Made by a program: the position numbers and the translations under genes
Source: Synechococcus sp. ATX 2A4
Lineage (GTDB): Bacteria > Cyanobacteriota > Cyanobacteriia > PCC-6307 > Cyanobiaceae
Assembly (NCBI RefSeq): GCF_024346375.1
Contig: NZ_JAGQCV010000017.1
Coordinates: 1-43,918 of the forward strand
Length of the DNA stretch: 43,918 bases
Direction of reading: 5' to 3'
Notes under the pieces: model-generated
What the model was told of the DNA's origin: nothing
Databases searched by the model: none
The model's input: only the letters and a program-made list of their open reading frames with translations
Part shown: in pieces, positions 16,168 to 24,072 of the stretch
How the letters are laid out: each line of letters begins with the position of its first letter
Numbering within the stretch: the stretch's first letter is position 1

Positions 16168-16859
16168 CACTCCCCAGGCGCCTGCGCGGCGGCCGCTGGT
16201 TACGGCCCCTCGGCCTGGGTCTATGGGGCGCCGTGTTGCTCCAGAGCGGCATCAGCGGCCGCCTGGATCTGCTGCTGCGCGCCGTGTTCCACCCGTTGGT
16301 GTGGATCAGCGGCGTGGTGCTGGTGGTGGTGGCCGTGCTGGAGCTGGTGGCAGGGGGTGGCGCCGCCCCCACGCCGCGGCAACGCAGGGTGCTGCTGGTG
16401 GGCGTGGTGGTGGCGATCGCCGTGCTGCTTGTGCCACCGCGGCCCTCATTTGCGGATCTTGCCGCCAACCGTGGCCGGGAACTGCTTGATGAACCGGGGC
16501 TGAATTTCGTGGTGCCGCCAGGCCAGCGCAGCCTCACTGAATGGGTGCGCCTGTTGCGCAGCCAGCCCGACCCGAAGCTGCATGCCGGTGATCCGGTGCG
16601 CATCAGCGGCTTCGTGCTGCACGTGCCCGGCGATCGCCCCCAGCTGGCCCGCCTGCTGGTGCGCTGCTGCCTGGTGGATGCCACACCGGTGGGGCTGCCG
16701 GTGCTGTGGCTGCCAGGGCGGCCGCTGCCGCAGGCGGATCAGTGGCTGGAGCTGCGCGGTGTGATGGACACCGAACGCTTCGATGGCCAGACCCGCAGCG
16801 TGATCCGCGCCCAATCGGTGCGCGTGATTCCCCGGCCGGCGCGGCCGCTCGAACCATGA
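16164..16859 (+). CDS. TIGR03943 / DUF1980 family protein, permease partner
   Basis: A 231-residue protein with two N-terminal membrane helices (LGLGLWGAVLLQSGISG and WISGVVLVVVAVLELVAGG), a third at VLLVGVVVAIAVLLV, and a soluble C-terminal domain carrying RISGFVLHVPGD, LARLLVRCCLVDATPVGLPVLW and WLELRGVMDTERFDG. The RCC motif and the pairing with a COG0701 permease match COG3689/YcgQ proteins, which are assumed to work with the permease. The GTG start at 16164 overlaps the permease stop (GTGA); ATG 16143 is an alternative inside that gene. The TGA overlaps the next ATG. Confidence 0.84.
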   Translation: MTLPRRLRGGRWLRPLGLGLWGAVLLQSGISGRLDLLLRAVFHPLVWISGVVLVVVAVLELVAGGGAAPTPRQRRVLLVGVVVAIAVLLVPPRPSFADLAANRGRELLDEPGLNFVVPPGQRSLTEWVRLLRSQPDPKLHAGDPVRISGFVLHVPGDRPQLARLLVRCCLVDATPVGLPVLWLPGRPLPQADQWLELRGVMDTERFDGQTRSVIRAQSVRVIPRPARPLEP

Positions 16860-18226
16860 GGCCCCTGCGGCTGGCCCTGCTGTTTGGGGTGTTGCTGGCC
16901 GTTGCCCAGCAACAGGTGCTGCTGCGCCGCCCGCCCCGCTTGCTGACGCTGGAGCAGGCGGCGGCCAGCTCTGGTCCGGCGGCCCTGAACCTGCGCTTCA
17001 GTCGGCCGATGGATCCCGCCAGCGTGGCGGCAGGCACCCGCCTGGAGCCGCGGCTGCGTTTCGATCTGCAGGGCGGTGGCAACCCGCTGCTGTTGCTGCC
17101 TGGCCAGGGGCAGCGGCTGGTCACACCGCTGCGGCTGCAGCTGGAGGGCGATGACCGGCGCGGCCTGCCGATGGAACCAGCCCTCTGGCAGTGGGATCCG
17201 CGCGCCCATCTGCTGGCCGTGGTGCCGGTGGGCAGCGGCGAGCAGGTGCAGGTGCAGCAAGGCAATGGTGCCTGGACGGCGCTTTCGCCGGTATGGAGCT
17301 CGATTTCAGAAATCGAGCCCTTGGGCGATGGCTCCGGTGTGGGGGTGGTGAGCCGGGATGACCAGGGGCGGCACCAGGTATGGCGCCTCAACTTGCAGGA
17401 ACGCAACCTGGAGCGGGTGGCCGCCATCAACACGCCACTGCGGCCCGATCTGGGCCGGGTGCAGCAGAAGGGCATCGATCGCTTCGTCAGCGAACCGCTC
17501 CAGTACGCCCAGCTGAGCACCAACCGGCAGGGCGATCTGCTGGTGCAATCCACGCCGCTGACCCAAGGGCCTGAAAGGCTGGTGCAATGGTTCCGCAGCG
17601 GCGGCCGACGGCGCCATGACATTGAGGCCAGCGGCCCGGTGGCGATGCTGCCCGGTGGCGGTGAACTGATCGTGCCGGAGCGGGAGGGGTTGTCGCTGCG
17701 CACCCTGCCACCGCGGGAACCGCGGCGTCAGGTCCTGCCCGGCAGCCGCGACCTCAGCAGCTTCTGCCCGGTGGCGGGGCGGGCCTTGCTGGTGCGGCAC
17801 TGGCCCGATTTCCGGCGTTCGCTCGAACTGGTGGAGCCGGGGCAGGCCCCGCGGCCGCTCTGGATCGGCACCGCCGGGCTGGTGGCCAGCGCCTGTTCCC
17901 GCGGCGGCGAACGGGTGTGGGCGCTGCTGATCGAGGGCATCGCTGAGCCGCGGCTGATCCTGCTGGCCCTCGATCGCAACGGCGCGGTGCTGCAACGCCG
18001 CGAGCTCACCGGCTGGGAGCTGGAGCCGGGCACAGGCCTCCACTACGACCCCACCGGCGAACGGCTGCTGCTCACCCTGCGCCGCCAGGAGCTCGACAAC
18101 ACCCGCATTGGCGGCGGCCCGCCCCGGCGCCGCGAGGCCCAGCCCGCCCTGATCGATCCGTTCACTCTCGAGCTCACGCTGATCGACAAACCGGTACGCC
18201 AGGCCCAGTGGCTCCCGGCCGGCTGA
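16856..18226 (+). CDS. Exported protein with Ig-like and beta-propeller-like regions
   Basis: A 456-residue protein with an N-terminal membrane anchor or signal (LRLALLFGVLLAVAQQQVLL). Residues about 45-120 read ALNLRFSRPMDPASVAAGTRLEPRLRF and resemble a bacterial Ig-like (Big_5-type) domain. The remainder has repeated strands with W-containing ends (ALWQWDPRAHLLAVVPVGSG, HQVWRLNLQERNLERV, ERVWALLIEG), as in beta-propeller folds. I recognise no catalytic motif. It is the last gene of the four-gene operon, coupled to the previous one by ATGA, so it may be the extracytoplasmic part of the permease system. That role is inference. Confidence 0.7.
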   Translation: MRPLRLALLFGVLLAVAQQQVLLRRPPRLLTLEQAAASSGPAALNLRFSRPMDPASVAAGTRLEPRLRFDLQGGGNPLLLLPGQGQRLVTPLRLQLEGDDRRGLPMEPALWQWDPRAHLLAVVPVGSGEQVQVQQGNGAWTALSPVWSSISEIEPLGDGSGVGVVSRDDQGRHQVWRLNLQERNLERVAAINTPLRPDLGRVQQKGIDRFVSEPLQYAQLSTNRQGDLLVQSTPLTQGPERLVQWFRSGGRRRHDIEASGPVAMLPGGGELIVPEREGLSLRTLPPREPRRQVLPGSRDLSSFCPVAGRALLVRHWPDFRRSLELVEPGQAPRPLWIGTAGLVASACSRGGERVWALLIEGIAEPRLILLALDRNGAVLQRRELTGWELEPGTGLHYDPTGERLLLTLRRQELDNTRIGGGPPRRREAQPALIDPFTLELTLIDKPVRQAQWLPAG

Positions 18227-18237
18227 GGCGCACCCCA

Positions 18238-18261
18238 CTCGCTGCTCGCTGCTCGCTGCTC
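18238..18261. repeat. Heptamer tandem repeat (GCTGCTC) between convergent genes
   Basis: Three exact copies of GCTGCTC (18241-18261) preceded by a partial copy (CTC, 18238-18240) lie between the stop of the propeller-like gene and the stop of znuB. It is non-coding and could vary in copy number by slippage. No hairpin with a T-tract is associated. Confidence 0.75.
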
Positions 18262-18268
18262 GCCCCGC

Positions 18269-19096
18269 TCAGGCCAGCCGTTGCCGCGGGGCGAGGGCCA
18301 AAGCCAGCAGGAAGCCCACCAGCTGCATCAACACCACGCACGGACCGGACGGCAGGTTGAAGCTGCCGGAGAGCAGCAGGCCGAGCACGGCGCAGATCGC
18401 GCCAAGGCCTGCAGCCAGCGCCACGTAGCCATTGAACTGAACACTCACCAGCCGGGAGGCACAGGCGGGGATCACCACGAAGGCGCTGATCAGCAGCACC
18501 CCCACCGCCTTGATCGAAATCGCCACCACCACCGCCAGCAACACAATGAACAGCAGCCGGTGCAGCGGCACCGCCACCCCACGCGAGAGCGCCAGCGGTT
18601 CATCGAGCGTGAGCAGGATCTGGTCGCGGCGGGTGAGGCCCAGATAGCCCACGGCGGTGAACAGCAGCACCACGATCAGCCCCAGGTCGAGCCAGGAGAT
18701 GCCGAGGATGTCACCGAAGAGCAGCTGCTGGATGCCGCCCTTGTAGCTGCGCACGAAGCTGAGCGCCACCACGGCACTCGCCAGCGACGACGAATACACG
18801 ATGTTCAACAGCGCGTCGGTGGGCAGCTGGCTGCGCTCCACCAGGCGGCTCACCACCAGGGCGAACAGCACCGCGAAGGGGATCAACACCAGGGTGGGGT
18901 TGAGGCCCAGCAGGATGCCGAGGGTGATGCCGAGCAGGGCCGAGTGGCCGAGCGCGTCACTGAAGAAGGAGAGCTGCCGCAGCACCGCGAAACTGCCCAG
19001 CAGGCCACCGAGGGCACCGGTGAGGAGACCGCCGAGCAGGGCACGCTGCATGAAGGGCAGAGACAGCAACTCGCCGAGGGCCACGCCGTCGTTCAT
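18269..19096 (-). CDS. znuB: Zinc ABC transporter permease
   Basis: A 275-residue ABC-3 family permease with about eight helices, the inner-membrane channel of a Zn(II) (or Mn) importer. Family features include FMQRALLGGLLTGALGGLLGSFAVLRQLSFFSDALGHSALLGI near the N-terminus, the EAA-like loop and LLISAFVVIPACASRLV. The longer frame upstream is Pro/Arg-rich and overlaps znuC, so ATG 19096 was chosen; it overlaps the znuC stop by ATGA. The metal assignment as zinc rests on the His-rich ZnuA and the Zur-type regulator next to it. Confidence 0.92.
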   Translation of the reverse strand: MNDGVALGELLSLPFMQRALLGGLLTGALGGLLGSFAVLRQLSFFSDALGHSALLGITLGILLGLNPTLVLIPFAVLFALVVSRLVERSQLPTDALLNIVYSSSLASAVVALSFVRSYKGGIQQLLFGDILGISWLDLGLIVVLLFTAVGYLGLTRRDQILLTLDEPLALSRGVAVPLHRLLFIVLLAVVVAISIKAVGVLLISAFVVIPACASRLVSVQFNGYVALAAGLGAICAVLGLLLSGSFNLPSGPCVVLMQLVGFLLALALAPRQRLA

Positions 19097-19860
19097 CGGT
19101 GGTGATGGTGGTAAGGGACGTAACCCCGGCCGTAGACCCGTTCCAGCTGGGCGGGGCTGAGGGCGTGATCGGGGGGGCCTGAGCAGCGCAGGCTGCGGTT
19201 CAGGCACAGCACGCCATCGCAGGTGCGCCGCACCATCTCCAGGTCGTGCGACACCTGCAGGATCGTCCAGCCCTCGCTGCGGCGCAGGTCGAACAGCAGG
19301 CCGTAGAACTGCTCCGCCGCCTGGCTGTCGAGGCCGGCCTGGGCCTCATCGAGCACCAGCAGGCGCCGGGGCCGCACCACGCAGAAGGCCAGCAGCACGC
19401 GTTTGGTCTGGCCGCCGGAGAGCTCGCTGATCAGCCGGTCGGCCAGATCGCTGCAGCCGGTTTTGACCAGGGCCTGGCGCACCGCCTGCCGCCGCCGCTC
19501 ACTGCCACGCCAGGGCAGTTGCAGCCCAGGCGGATCCCAGCCGAGGCCCACGAAGTCGGCCACAGTGAGGGGGCAGCGGTTGCGCACGGTGAACGACTGG
19601 GGCAGGTAGGCCAGCTGGGCGCGCACCGAACCGGGCAGCTGGCCTTTGGGGCCCAGGGGCCGGCCCAGCACACGAACCTGGCCGCTGTGGTGCGGAAGGA
19701 TGCCAAGGATGGCCTGCACCAAGGTGCTCTTGCCGGCCCCGTTGGGGCCCACAAGGGCTGTGTCGGATTCAGCCGCCAGGTCAAAGCTGACGCTCTCCAC
19801 CACACGGACACCCTCGCGCCGCACCGTGAGGTCGCTGACTTCGAGAACCATTTCCGCCAT
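19093..19860 (-). CDS. znuC: Zinc ABC transporter ATP-binding protein
   Basis: A 255-residue ABC ATPase. Walker A is GPNGAGKST (residues 38-46). The Q-loop region is LAYLPQSFTV, the signature is ELSGGQTKRVLLAF, Walker B is LLVLDEAQAGLD and the switch His is in QVSHDLEM. The C-terminus ends in four consecutive His (PYHHHHR), which could bind metal, although this is not part of the ATPase fold. The znuA stop-to-znuC distance (65 bases, znuA being 3' of it on this strand) and the ATGA overlap with znuB fit a znuC-znuB unit. Confidence 0.94.
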   Translation of the reverse strand: MAEMVLEVSDLTVRREGVRVVESVSFDLAAESDTALVGPNGAGKSTLVQAILGILPHHSGQVRVLGRPLGPKGQLPGSVRAQLAYLPQSFTVRNRCPLTVADFVGLGWDPPGLQLPWRGSERRRQAVRQALVKTGCSDLADRLISELSGGQTKRVLLAFCVVRPRRLLVLDEAQAGLDSQAAEQFYGLLFDLRRSEGWTILQVSHDLEMVRRTCDGVLCLNRSLRCSGPPDHALSPAQLERVYGRGYVPYHHHHR

Positions 19861-19925
19861 GGCTGCAGCCTACCGAGTGTGCGGCTGAAGCACCGCTGGG
19901 GGGCGCCCAGTTGGACAGAGCCTGC

Positions 19926-20900
19926 TCACTTGCCGAAGGCACTCACCAGGTCCGCCACATTGCGCCGCATCTGGGCGGAGTAGTAGCCGGGCTTGGCAGC
20001 CTCGGCCGGGCCCGTTTCGAGCGGATCGAACACGCTTACCCGCACCCCAAGATCGCCGGCGAGGGCGTTGAAGGAGCGGCTGCCTTCCTGCGGCTCAGAG
20101 AGCAGGGCCTGGAGATCGGATTGCTTCACCAGTTCGGCCACCCGCTTCAGGTCGGCCGGGGTGGGGTTCTGCTCGGGAGCCTCCACCACGAAGGCGGTCT
20201 TGAGCTTGTAGCGCTCGGCGAAGTAGGGGGCGAAGTCGTGGAAGGCCACGAACGTTTTGCCGGCAAAGGGCTTGAGCTGGGTGGTGAGCTCGGCATCAAG
20301 GGCGCGCAGCTCGGCGCTGAAGCTGGCGGCGTTGGAGGTGAACTGCTCCTGGCAGGCAGGTTTGGCGGCGATCAAGCCATCCCGGATCGTTTCCACCTGC
20401 TGAACGGCCCGCAGGGGGTCGAGCCAGATGTGGGGATTGATCGGGCCATGGTCATGGCCATGGTCATGGCCGTGGTCATGGCCGTGGTCGTGGTCGTGGT
20501 CGTGGCCACCGCCCGCCTTCTCTGCGGCATTGGCGAGGGTGGCCACGCCGCTGCTGGTGTCAATCACGCGCAGGGCGCTGTTGTCAGCGCTGGCGATCAG
20601 CTTGTCGAGAAACGACTCCAGACCAAGGCCGTTCTTCACCAGCACATCGGCCTTCTGCAGCTTCACCAGATCCGAGGGGGTGGCCTGGAAATCATGAGGC
20701 CCCACGTTGGTGGGAATCAGCGCCTGCACCGTGGCGCAGTCGCCAGCCACCGCTTTGGTGAATGCGGTGATCGGCAAAAAGGTGGTGACCACCTGCAGGT
20801 CGGGGCCGGTGTCGGCCACAGGATCCTGGGCGGTTTGGCCGCAGGCGACCAGCAGGGCGGCAGAGGCCAGCACCGCCGCACGGCGCAGAAAGGGACGCAT
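19926..20900 (-). CDS. znuA: Zinc-binding periplasmic protein ZnuA, lipoprotein
   Basis: A 324-residue cluster A-I solute-binding protein that captures Zn(II) for ZnuBC. The N-terminus has a lipobox ALLVAC, with lipidated Cys at 20. Metal-binding His residues are visible in GPHDFQATPSD (H69), NPHIWLDP and AFHDFAPYF, with the closing Asp in VFDPLET. Between the first two lies the His/Asp-rich loop of the ZnuA class, encoded by 12-base repeats around 20449-20509. On the minus strand znuA lies downstream of znuC/B coordinates but is read from its own promoter at 20901-21114, which carries a Zur-like box. ATG 20900 directly precedes the lipoprotein signal. Confidence 0.95.
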   Translation of the reverse strand: MRPFLRRAAVLASAALLVACGQTAQDPVADTGPDLQVVTTFLPITAFTKAVAGDCATVQALIPTNVGPHDFQATPSDLVKLQKADVLVKNGLGLESFLDKLIASADNSALRVIDTSSGVATLANAAEKAGGGHDHDHDHGHDHGHDHGHDHGPINPHIWLDPLRAVQQVETIRDGLIAAKPACQEQFTSNAASFSAELRALDAELTTQLKPFAGKTFVAFHDFAPYFAERYKLKTAFVVEAPEQNPTPADLKRVAELVKQSDLQALLSEPQEGSRSFNALAGDLGVRVSVFDPLETGPAEAAKPGYYSAQMRRNVADLVSAFGK

Positions 20901-20952
20901 GGCAGGGAAGAAGGGCGGGGACCCGGGCACCGGAACGGTCAAAGGGTCGAAA

Positions 20953-20967
20953 TGAGAATGATACTCA
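20953..20967. promoter_or_regulatory. Zur-box-like operator between znuA and zur
   Basis: TGAGAATGATACTCA is a 7-1-7 inverted repeat. Extended to 20951-20969 (AATGAGAATGATACTCATT) the arms are 9 bases with one mismatch. It matches the general form of the bacterial Zur/Fur box (TGATAATNATTATCA type). It starts 52 bases upstream of the znuA ATG and ends 147 bases before zur, so it probably represses znuA and possibly autoregulates zur. The assignment to Zur and not Fur rests on the neighbours. Confidence 0.72.
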
Positions 20968-21114
20968 TTAGGACGTCGACGCTGGGTCCCAAATGTCACT
21001 GGCCCAATACACAGCGCCACGGGGTGCTGGGCACAGGGGCACAACGCACCGGCGCGCGCTGCGCCTGTTCACCCCGCTCCATAGGATCAGCAGTGATGTG
21101 CTGTCGTCCTGGCC

Positions 21115-21558
21115 ATGGCTTCGAAGGCAGCCGTTCCTCTTTCCCAGACCGAGAGCCCGCTGAAGCAGAGCCCGCTCAACGCAAAACAGAGCCATCTGCT
21201 CGATCAGCTGCACGCCGCCGGCCACGAACTTTCCGGCCAGGACCTGCACGCCCGGCTGCGCGGCACGCCCCACGGCATGGGTCTGGCCACGGTGTACCGG
21301 CATCTGCGTCAGCTGCAGCAGCGTGGGTTGGTGCGTTGCCGCCATCTGCCCAGCGGCGAAGCGCTCTACGCCCCCACCGAACGCGACGAGCACCATCTCA
21401 CCTGCGTGGATTGCGGCCGTACCCTGCCACTGCGGGTCTGCCCCATGCACGACGTACAGCTGCAACCCCAGCAACTCGACGGCTTTCAGCTGCTGTTCCA
21501 CACCCTGGAGTTCTTCGGCATCTGCCCCAGCTGCCAGGACCGCCAAGAGGCTCCCTGA
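21115..21558 (+). CDS. zur: Zinc uptake regulator, Fur family
   Basis: A 147-residue Fur-family repressor. The winged-helix DNA-binding half spans about residues 22-85 (LDQLHAAGHELSGQDLHARL, the recognition helix region GMGLATVYRHLRQLQQRGLV). The C-terminal dimerisation half holds structural-zinc pairs C97-x2-C100 (CVDC) and C137-x2-C140 (CPSC). Candidate sensory ligands are H93, H94, C109, H112 and H129. Its position next to znuABC and two Zur-like boxes points to zinc sensing, not iron. It is divergent from znuA. Confidence 0.9.
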   Translation: MASKAAVPLSQTESPLKQSPLNAKQSHLLDQLHAAGHELSGQDLHARLRGTPHGMGLATVYRHLRQLQQRGLVRCRHLPSGEALYAPTERDEHHLTCVDCGRTLPLRVCPMHDVQLQPQQLDGFQLLFHTLEFFGICPSCQDRQEAP

Positions 21559-21760
21559 CGGCCATTCAGGTCGCCGCCGCGCATGGTGTCGCCGCTGGCG
21601 CCAAAAGGGGGTCAGCCCCTGCAGCAGCCTGCACAATCAGATTTCCCTGCCCCAGAGGCTCCATCACGGGCCAGGTGGTCTGGGTCACGCGCTCAGCGCC
21701 GGCTTCCACCTGGCTGGACTGGCCGGCAGGGCAACCGGCCGGGATCGTTGATGCGTTGCC

Positions 21761-21775
21761 TGATAACGATTATCC
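21761..21775. promoter_or_regulatory. Zur-box-like operator upstream of the porin
   Basis: TGATAACGATTATCC contains the exact inverted arms GATAA and TTATC around CGA and agrees well with the TGATAATNATTATCA consensus. It ends 33 bases before the porin ATG, where bound repressor would block transcription. It shows that the porin is probably part of the zinc response along with znuA. Confidence 0.7.
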
Positions 21776-21808
21776 TTCTCATGACTTCCACCTTGCGCCC
21801 CATCCTCG

Positions 21809-23395
21809 ATGGCCCAGCCCCTGCTTCGCCTGATCGCTCCTGCCGCCCTCGGCCTGCTGGCGCCGCTGGCCCCCGTGGGCGCCAGCGCTGCGGAGCTCAA
21901 CCTTGAGGGCATCCACCGCTATGCCTCTGGCCACGTCACCGATGGCCTCAGCGCCGACCAGGTCACCAGCATCAACCAGTTTTCTGATGTACAGCCCACC
22001 GAGTGGGCCTACCAGGCGCTCTCGAACCTGATCGAGCGTTATGGCTGCGTGGCCGGCTACCCCGATGGCACGTTCCGCGGCAAGCAGGCCCTCAGCCGCT
22101 GGGAAGCCGCTGCTTTGCTGAACGCCTGCCTCGATCGCATCACCGAGGTGACCGACGAGCTGCGCCGCCTGCTCAAGGAATTCGAAACCGAACTGGCCGT
22201 GCTCAAGGGCCGGGTGGATGGCCTCGAAGCCAAAGTGGGTGAGCTGGAAGCCAATCAGTTCTCCACCACCACCAAGCTCAGCGGCCAGGCCACTTTTGTG
22301 GTGGGCGCCAATGCCTTCGGCGGCAGTGCCACCAGTTTGAGGGATGCGGCACGCCAGGAGGTGGGGGCCACCATCTTCACCTACGACCTTCAGCTCAGCT
22401 TCGACACCAGCTTCACCGGCAAGGATCTGCTGCGCACGATCCTGCGGGCCGGCAACTTCGGCAGCAGCGCCTTTGGTGGTGCCGGACCCACCGGCAGCCT
22501 TTCCACCCTGGAAGTGGCGTTCCAGGAGGACGCGGGTGCGGATGTGGTGGGCATCGACAAGCTCTTCTATCAATTCCCCATCGGCAACGGCGTCACGGCC
22601 ACCGTTGGTGGTCGCGTCGGCCAGGAGGACATGCTCGCCCTCTGGCCGAGCGTGTACCCCAGCGACACGATCCTGAACGTGCTCACCCTCAACGGTGCGC
22701 CGGCGGCTTACAACAAGAACCTCGGCCCTGGCGCCGGCCTCTGGTGGCAAAACGGCGGCTTCAGTGTGAGCGCCAGCTATGTGGCCGCCAATGGCAACAC
22801 CGGCAACCCGAGCGAGGGTGGCATCGGCACCAACGCCAGCGCCGGCACCGGCACCGTGCAGATCGGTTATGCCCAGGAGCAGTGGGCCGTGGCCGCGATC
22901 TACTCCTACATCCAGTCAGGGGTGGGGGTCTCCGGCACCACGCCGCTCGCCGCCCTGGCCTTCGAAAACGCCGCCGCCCGCACCAATGCCGTGGGCCTCA
23001 GCGGCTACTGGCAACCCTCCAGTTCCAGCTGGGTGCCCTCGATCAGCGCCGGCTGGGGCCTCAACACCACCTCCTACGACGGCCAGGAGGTGGACGGGGA
23101 TGTGCGAACGAGTCAGTCGTGGATGGTGGGGCTGGAGTGGAGCGATGTGTTCGTGAAGGGGAATGCCCTCGGCATGGCGGTGGGCCAGCCGATCTTCGCC
23201 ACGGCCCTCGAAGGCAGCGACTCCCCCAACGACGGGAATTACGTGTGGGAGTGGTGGTACAAGTTCCAGGTGAGCGACAACATCTCCGTGACCCCCGCCC
23301 TCTTCTATCTGAGCCGGCCCCTGGGCCAGGCCACCCCCTCCGGCGACACCTTCAACCAGCTGGGCGGCCTGGTGAAGACCACCTTCCGCTTCTGA
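21809..23395 (+). CDS. Outer-membrane porin with SLH and OprB-type domains
   Basis: A 528-residue cyanobacterial porin. A signal peptide spans residues 1-27 (cleavage after VGASA). An SLH domain at about 56-108 (INQFSDVQPTEWAYQALSNL, GYPDGTFRGKQALSRWEAA) anchors the protein to the peptidoglycan-linked polymer. A coiled-coil segment follows at 111-150 (ITEVTDELRRLLKEFETELA onward). Then comes an OprB-like beta-barrel of about 375 residues with alternating strands and a terminal aromatic (TTFRF). It should let small solutes or ions cross the outer membrane. The Zur-like box 33 bases upstream suggests that this copy is induced under zinc shortage, so a role in zinc entry is plausible but not shown by sequence. 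Confidence 0.92.
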   Translation: MAQPLLRLIAPAALGLLAPLAPVGASAAELNLEGIHRYASGHVTDGLSADQVTSINQFSDVQPTEWAYQALSNLIERYGCVAGYPDGTFRGKQALSRWEAAALLNACLDRITEVTDELRRLLKEFETELAVLKGRVDGLEAKVGELEANQFSTTTKLSGQATFVVGANAFGGSATSLRDAARQEVGATIFTYDLQLSFDTSFTGKDLLRTILRAGNFGSSAFGGAGPTGSLSTLEVAFQEDAGADVVGIDKLFYQFPIGNGVTATVGGRVGQEDMLALWPSVYPSDTILNVLTLNGAPAAYNKNLGPGAGLWWQNGGFSVSASYVAANGNTGNPSEGGIGTNASAGTGTVQIGYAQEQWAVAAIYSYIQSGVGVSGTTPLAALAFENAAARTNAVGLSGYWQPSSSSWVPSISAGWGLNTTSYDGQEVDGDVRTSQSWMVGLEWSDVFVKGNALGMAVGQPIFATALEGSDSPNDGNYVWEWWYKFQVSDNISVTPALFYLSRPLGQATPSGDTFNQLGGLVKTTFRF

Positions 23396-23529
23396 GTGGG
23401 GTGGTCTTCATCAGTGGGTTCCGTGGAGTTCTGGGCCTCTGATCTGAATCGCTGCGTGCACTGCTGGGCCAGGAGCCTGATGGTGCCGCGCCTTTTCTGA
23501 TCGCTCAGTTGTCGCGCAGGATGGAACGC

Positions 23530-23958
23530 TCATTCCTTGAACGTGTTTCCACTGCAAGGTCCCAAGCGCATGCCGTCGTGTGGTTGTTGCGCCATCAACA
23601 GCCGTTGCCACGCGCTGCTGGTGTCTGGGCGACGCCAGGCTGACACCAGAATTCGGCGCCGCCTGGCGTGGAAGGTGACCAGATAGCGAAGCAAGCAGCG
23701 CCACGTTTCCCCCTCAAGCTGGCACCCACCTGCCTCCACAAAAAGGCAGCAATCCTGCGCCAGCCGCTTGCCACCTTCCTGGAGGATGAGGACTTCGGTG
23801 TGTTCACGGGCCTGCCGATGGTGCTCCTGATCGTTCACGCCGCACACCTGCACCAGCCAGTGGAGGACGCTCTTCGGCAAGCCGGAGCGCGGCAGGAGGA
23901 AGTGGCTCTGCTCTGCTGCATCCACGTCGAACAGCGTCAGCAGGGTGGCAGTGGGCAC
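23530..23958 (-). CDS. Hypothetical protein, possibly genuine
   Basis: A 142-residue frame in a 677-base gap between the porin and hsdR. The translation has balanced composition (FLLPRSGLPKSVLHWLVQVCG, EHTEVLILQEGGKRLAQDCC, LRYLVTFHARRRRILVSAW), unlike most shadow frames in this window, but I recognise no family. A shorter frame on the other strand (23668-23967) competes. The rest of the gap (23396-23529 and 23959-24072) shows nothing I can name. The frame may be an orphan or a remnant. Confidence 0.4.
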   Translation of the reverse strand: MPTATLLTLFDVDAAEQSHFLLPRSGLPKSVLHWLVQVCGVNDQEHHRQAREHTEVLILQEGGKRLAQDCCLFVEAGGCQLEGETWRCLLRYLVTFHARRRRILVSAWRRPDTSSAWQRLLMAQQPHDGMRLGPCSGNTFKE

Positions 23959-24072
23959 AAAGGCTGAGCTTGGGGGCCTTCGCTATTGCCACCAATTGTC
24001 AGTATTTGTATCAGCGAAATGCTGAGCTTGGCTGGTTCGGCAGGGGGCAACGCAAGCCGCCAGTGGCCCCAC

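Noticed and set aside
20449-20509. Short tandem repeats that might suggest a CRISPR-like array
   Set aside because: The 12-base units encode the His-rich loop of ZnuA, have no spacers and are inside a gene. No CRISPR array was seen in the window.
20951-20969. Reading the znuA/zur palindrome as a Fur (iron) box
   Set aside because: Fur and Zur boxes look alike, but the neighbours are zinc genes and the local Fur-family protein is next to znuA, so Zur is the better reading. Binding data would be needed to exclude Fur.
19911-21833. Plus-strand frame of 640 codons across znuA, the zur region and the porin start
   Set aside because: It runs antisense to znuA and out of frame through zur. The repeated Met-Ala-Met-Val stretch is just the reverse of the ZnuA His loop.
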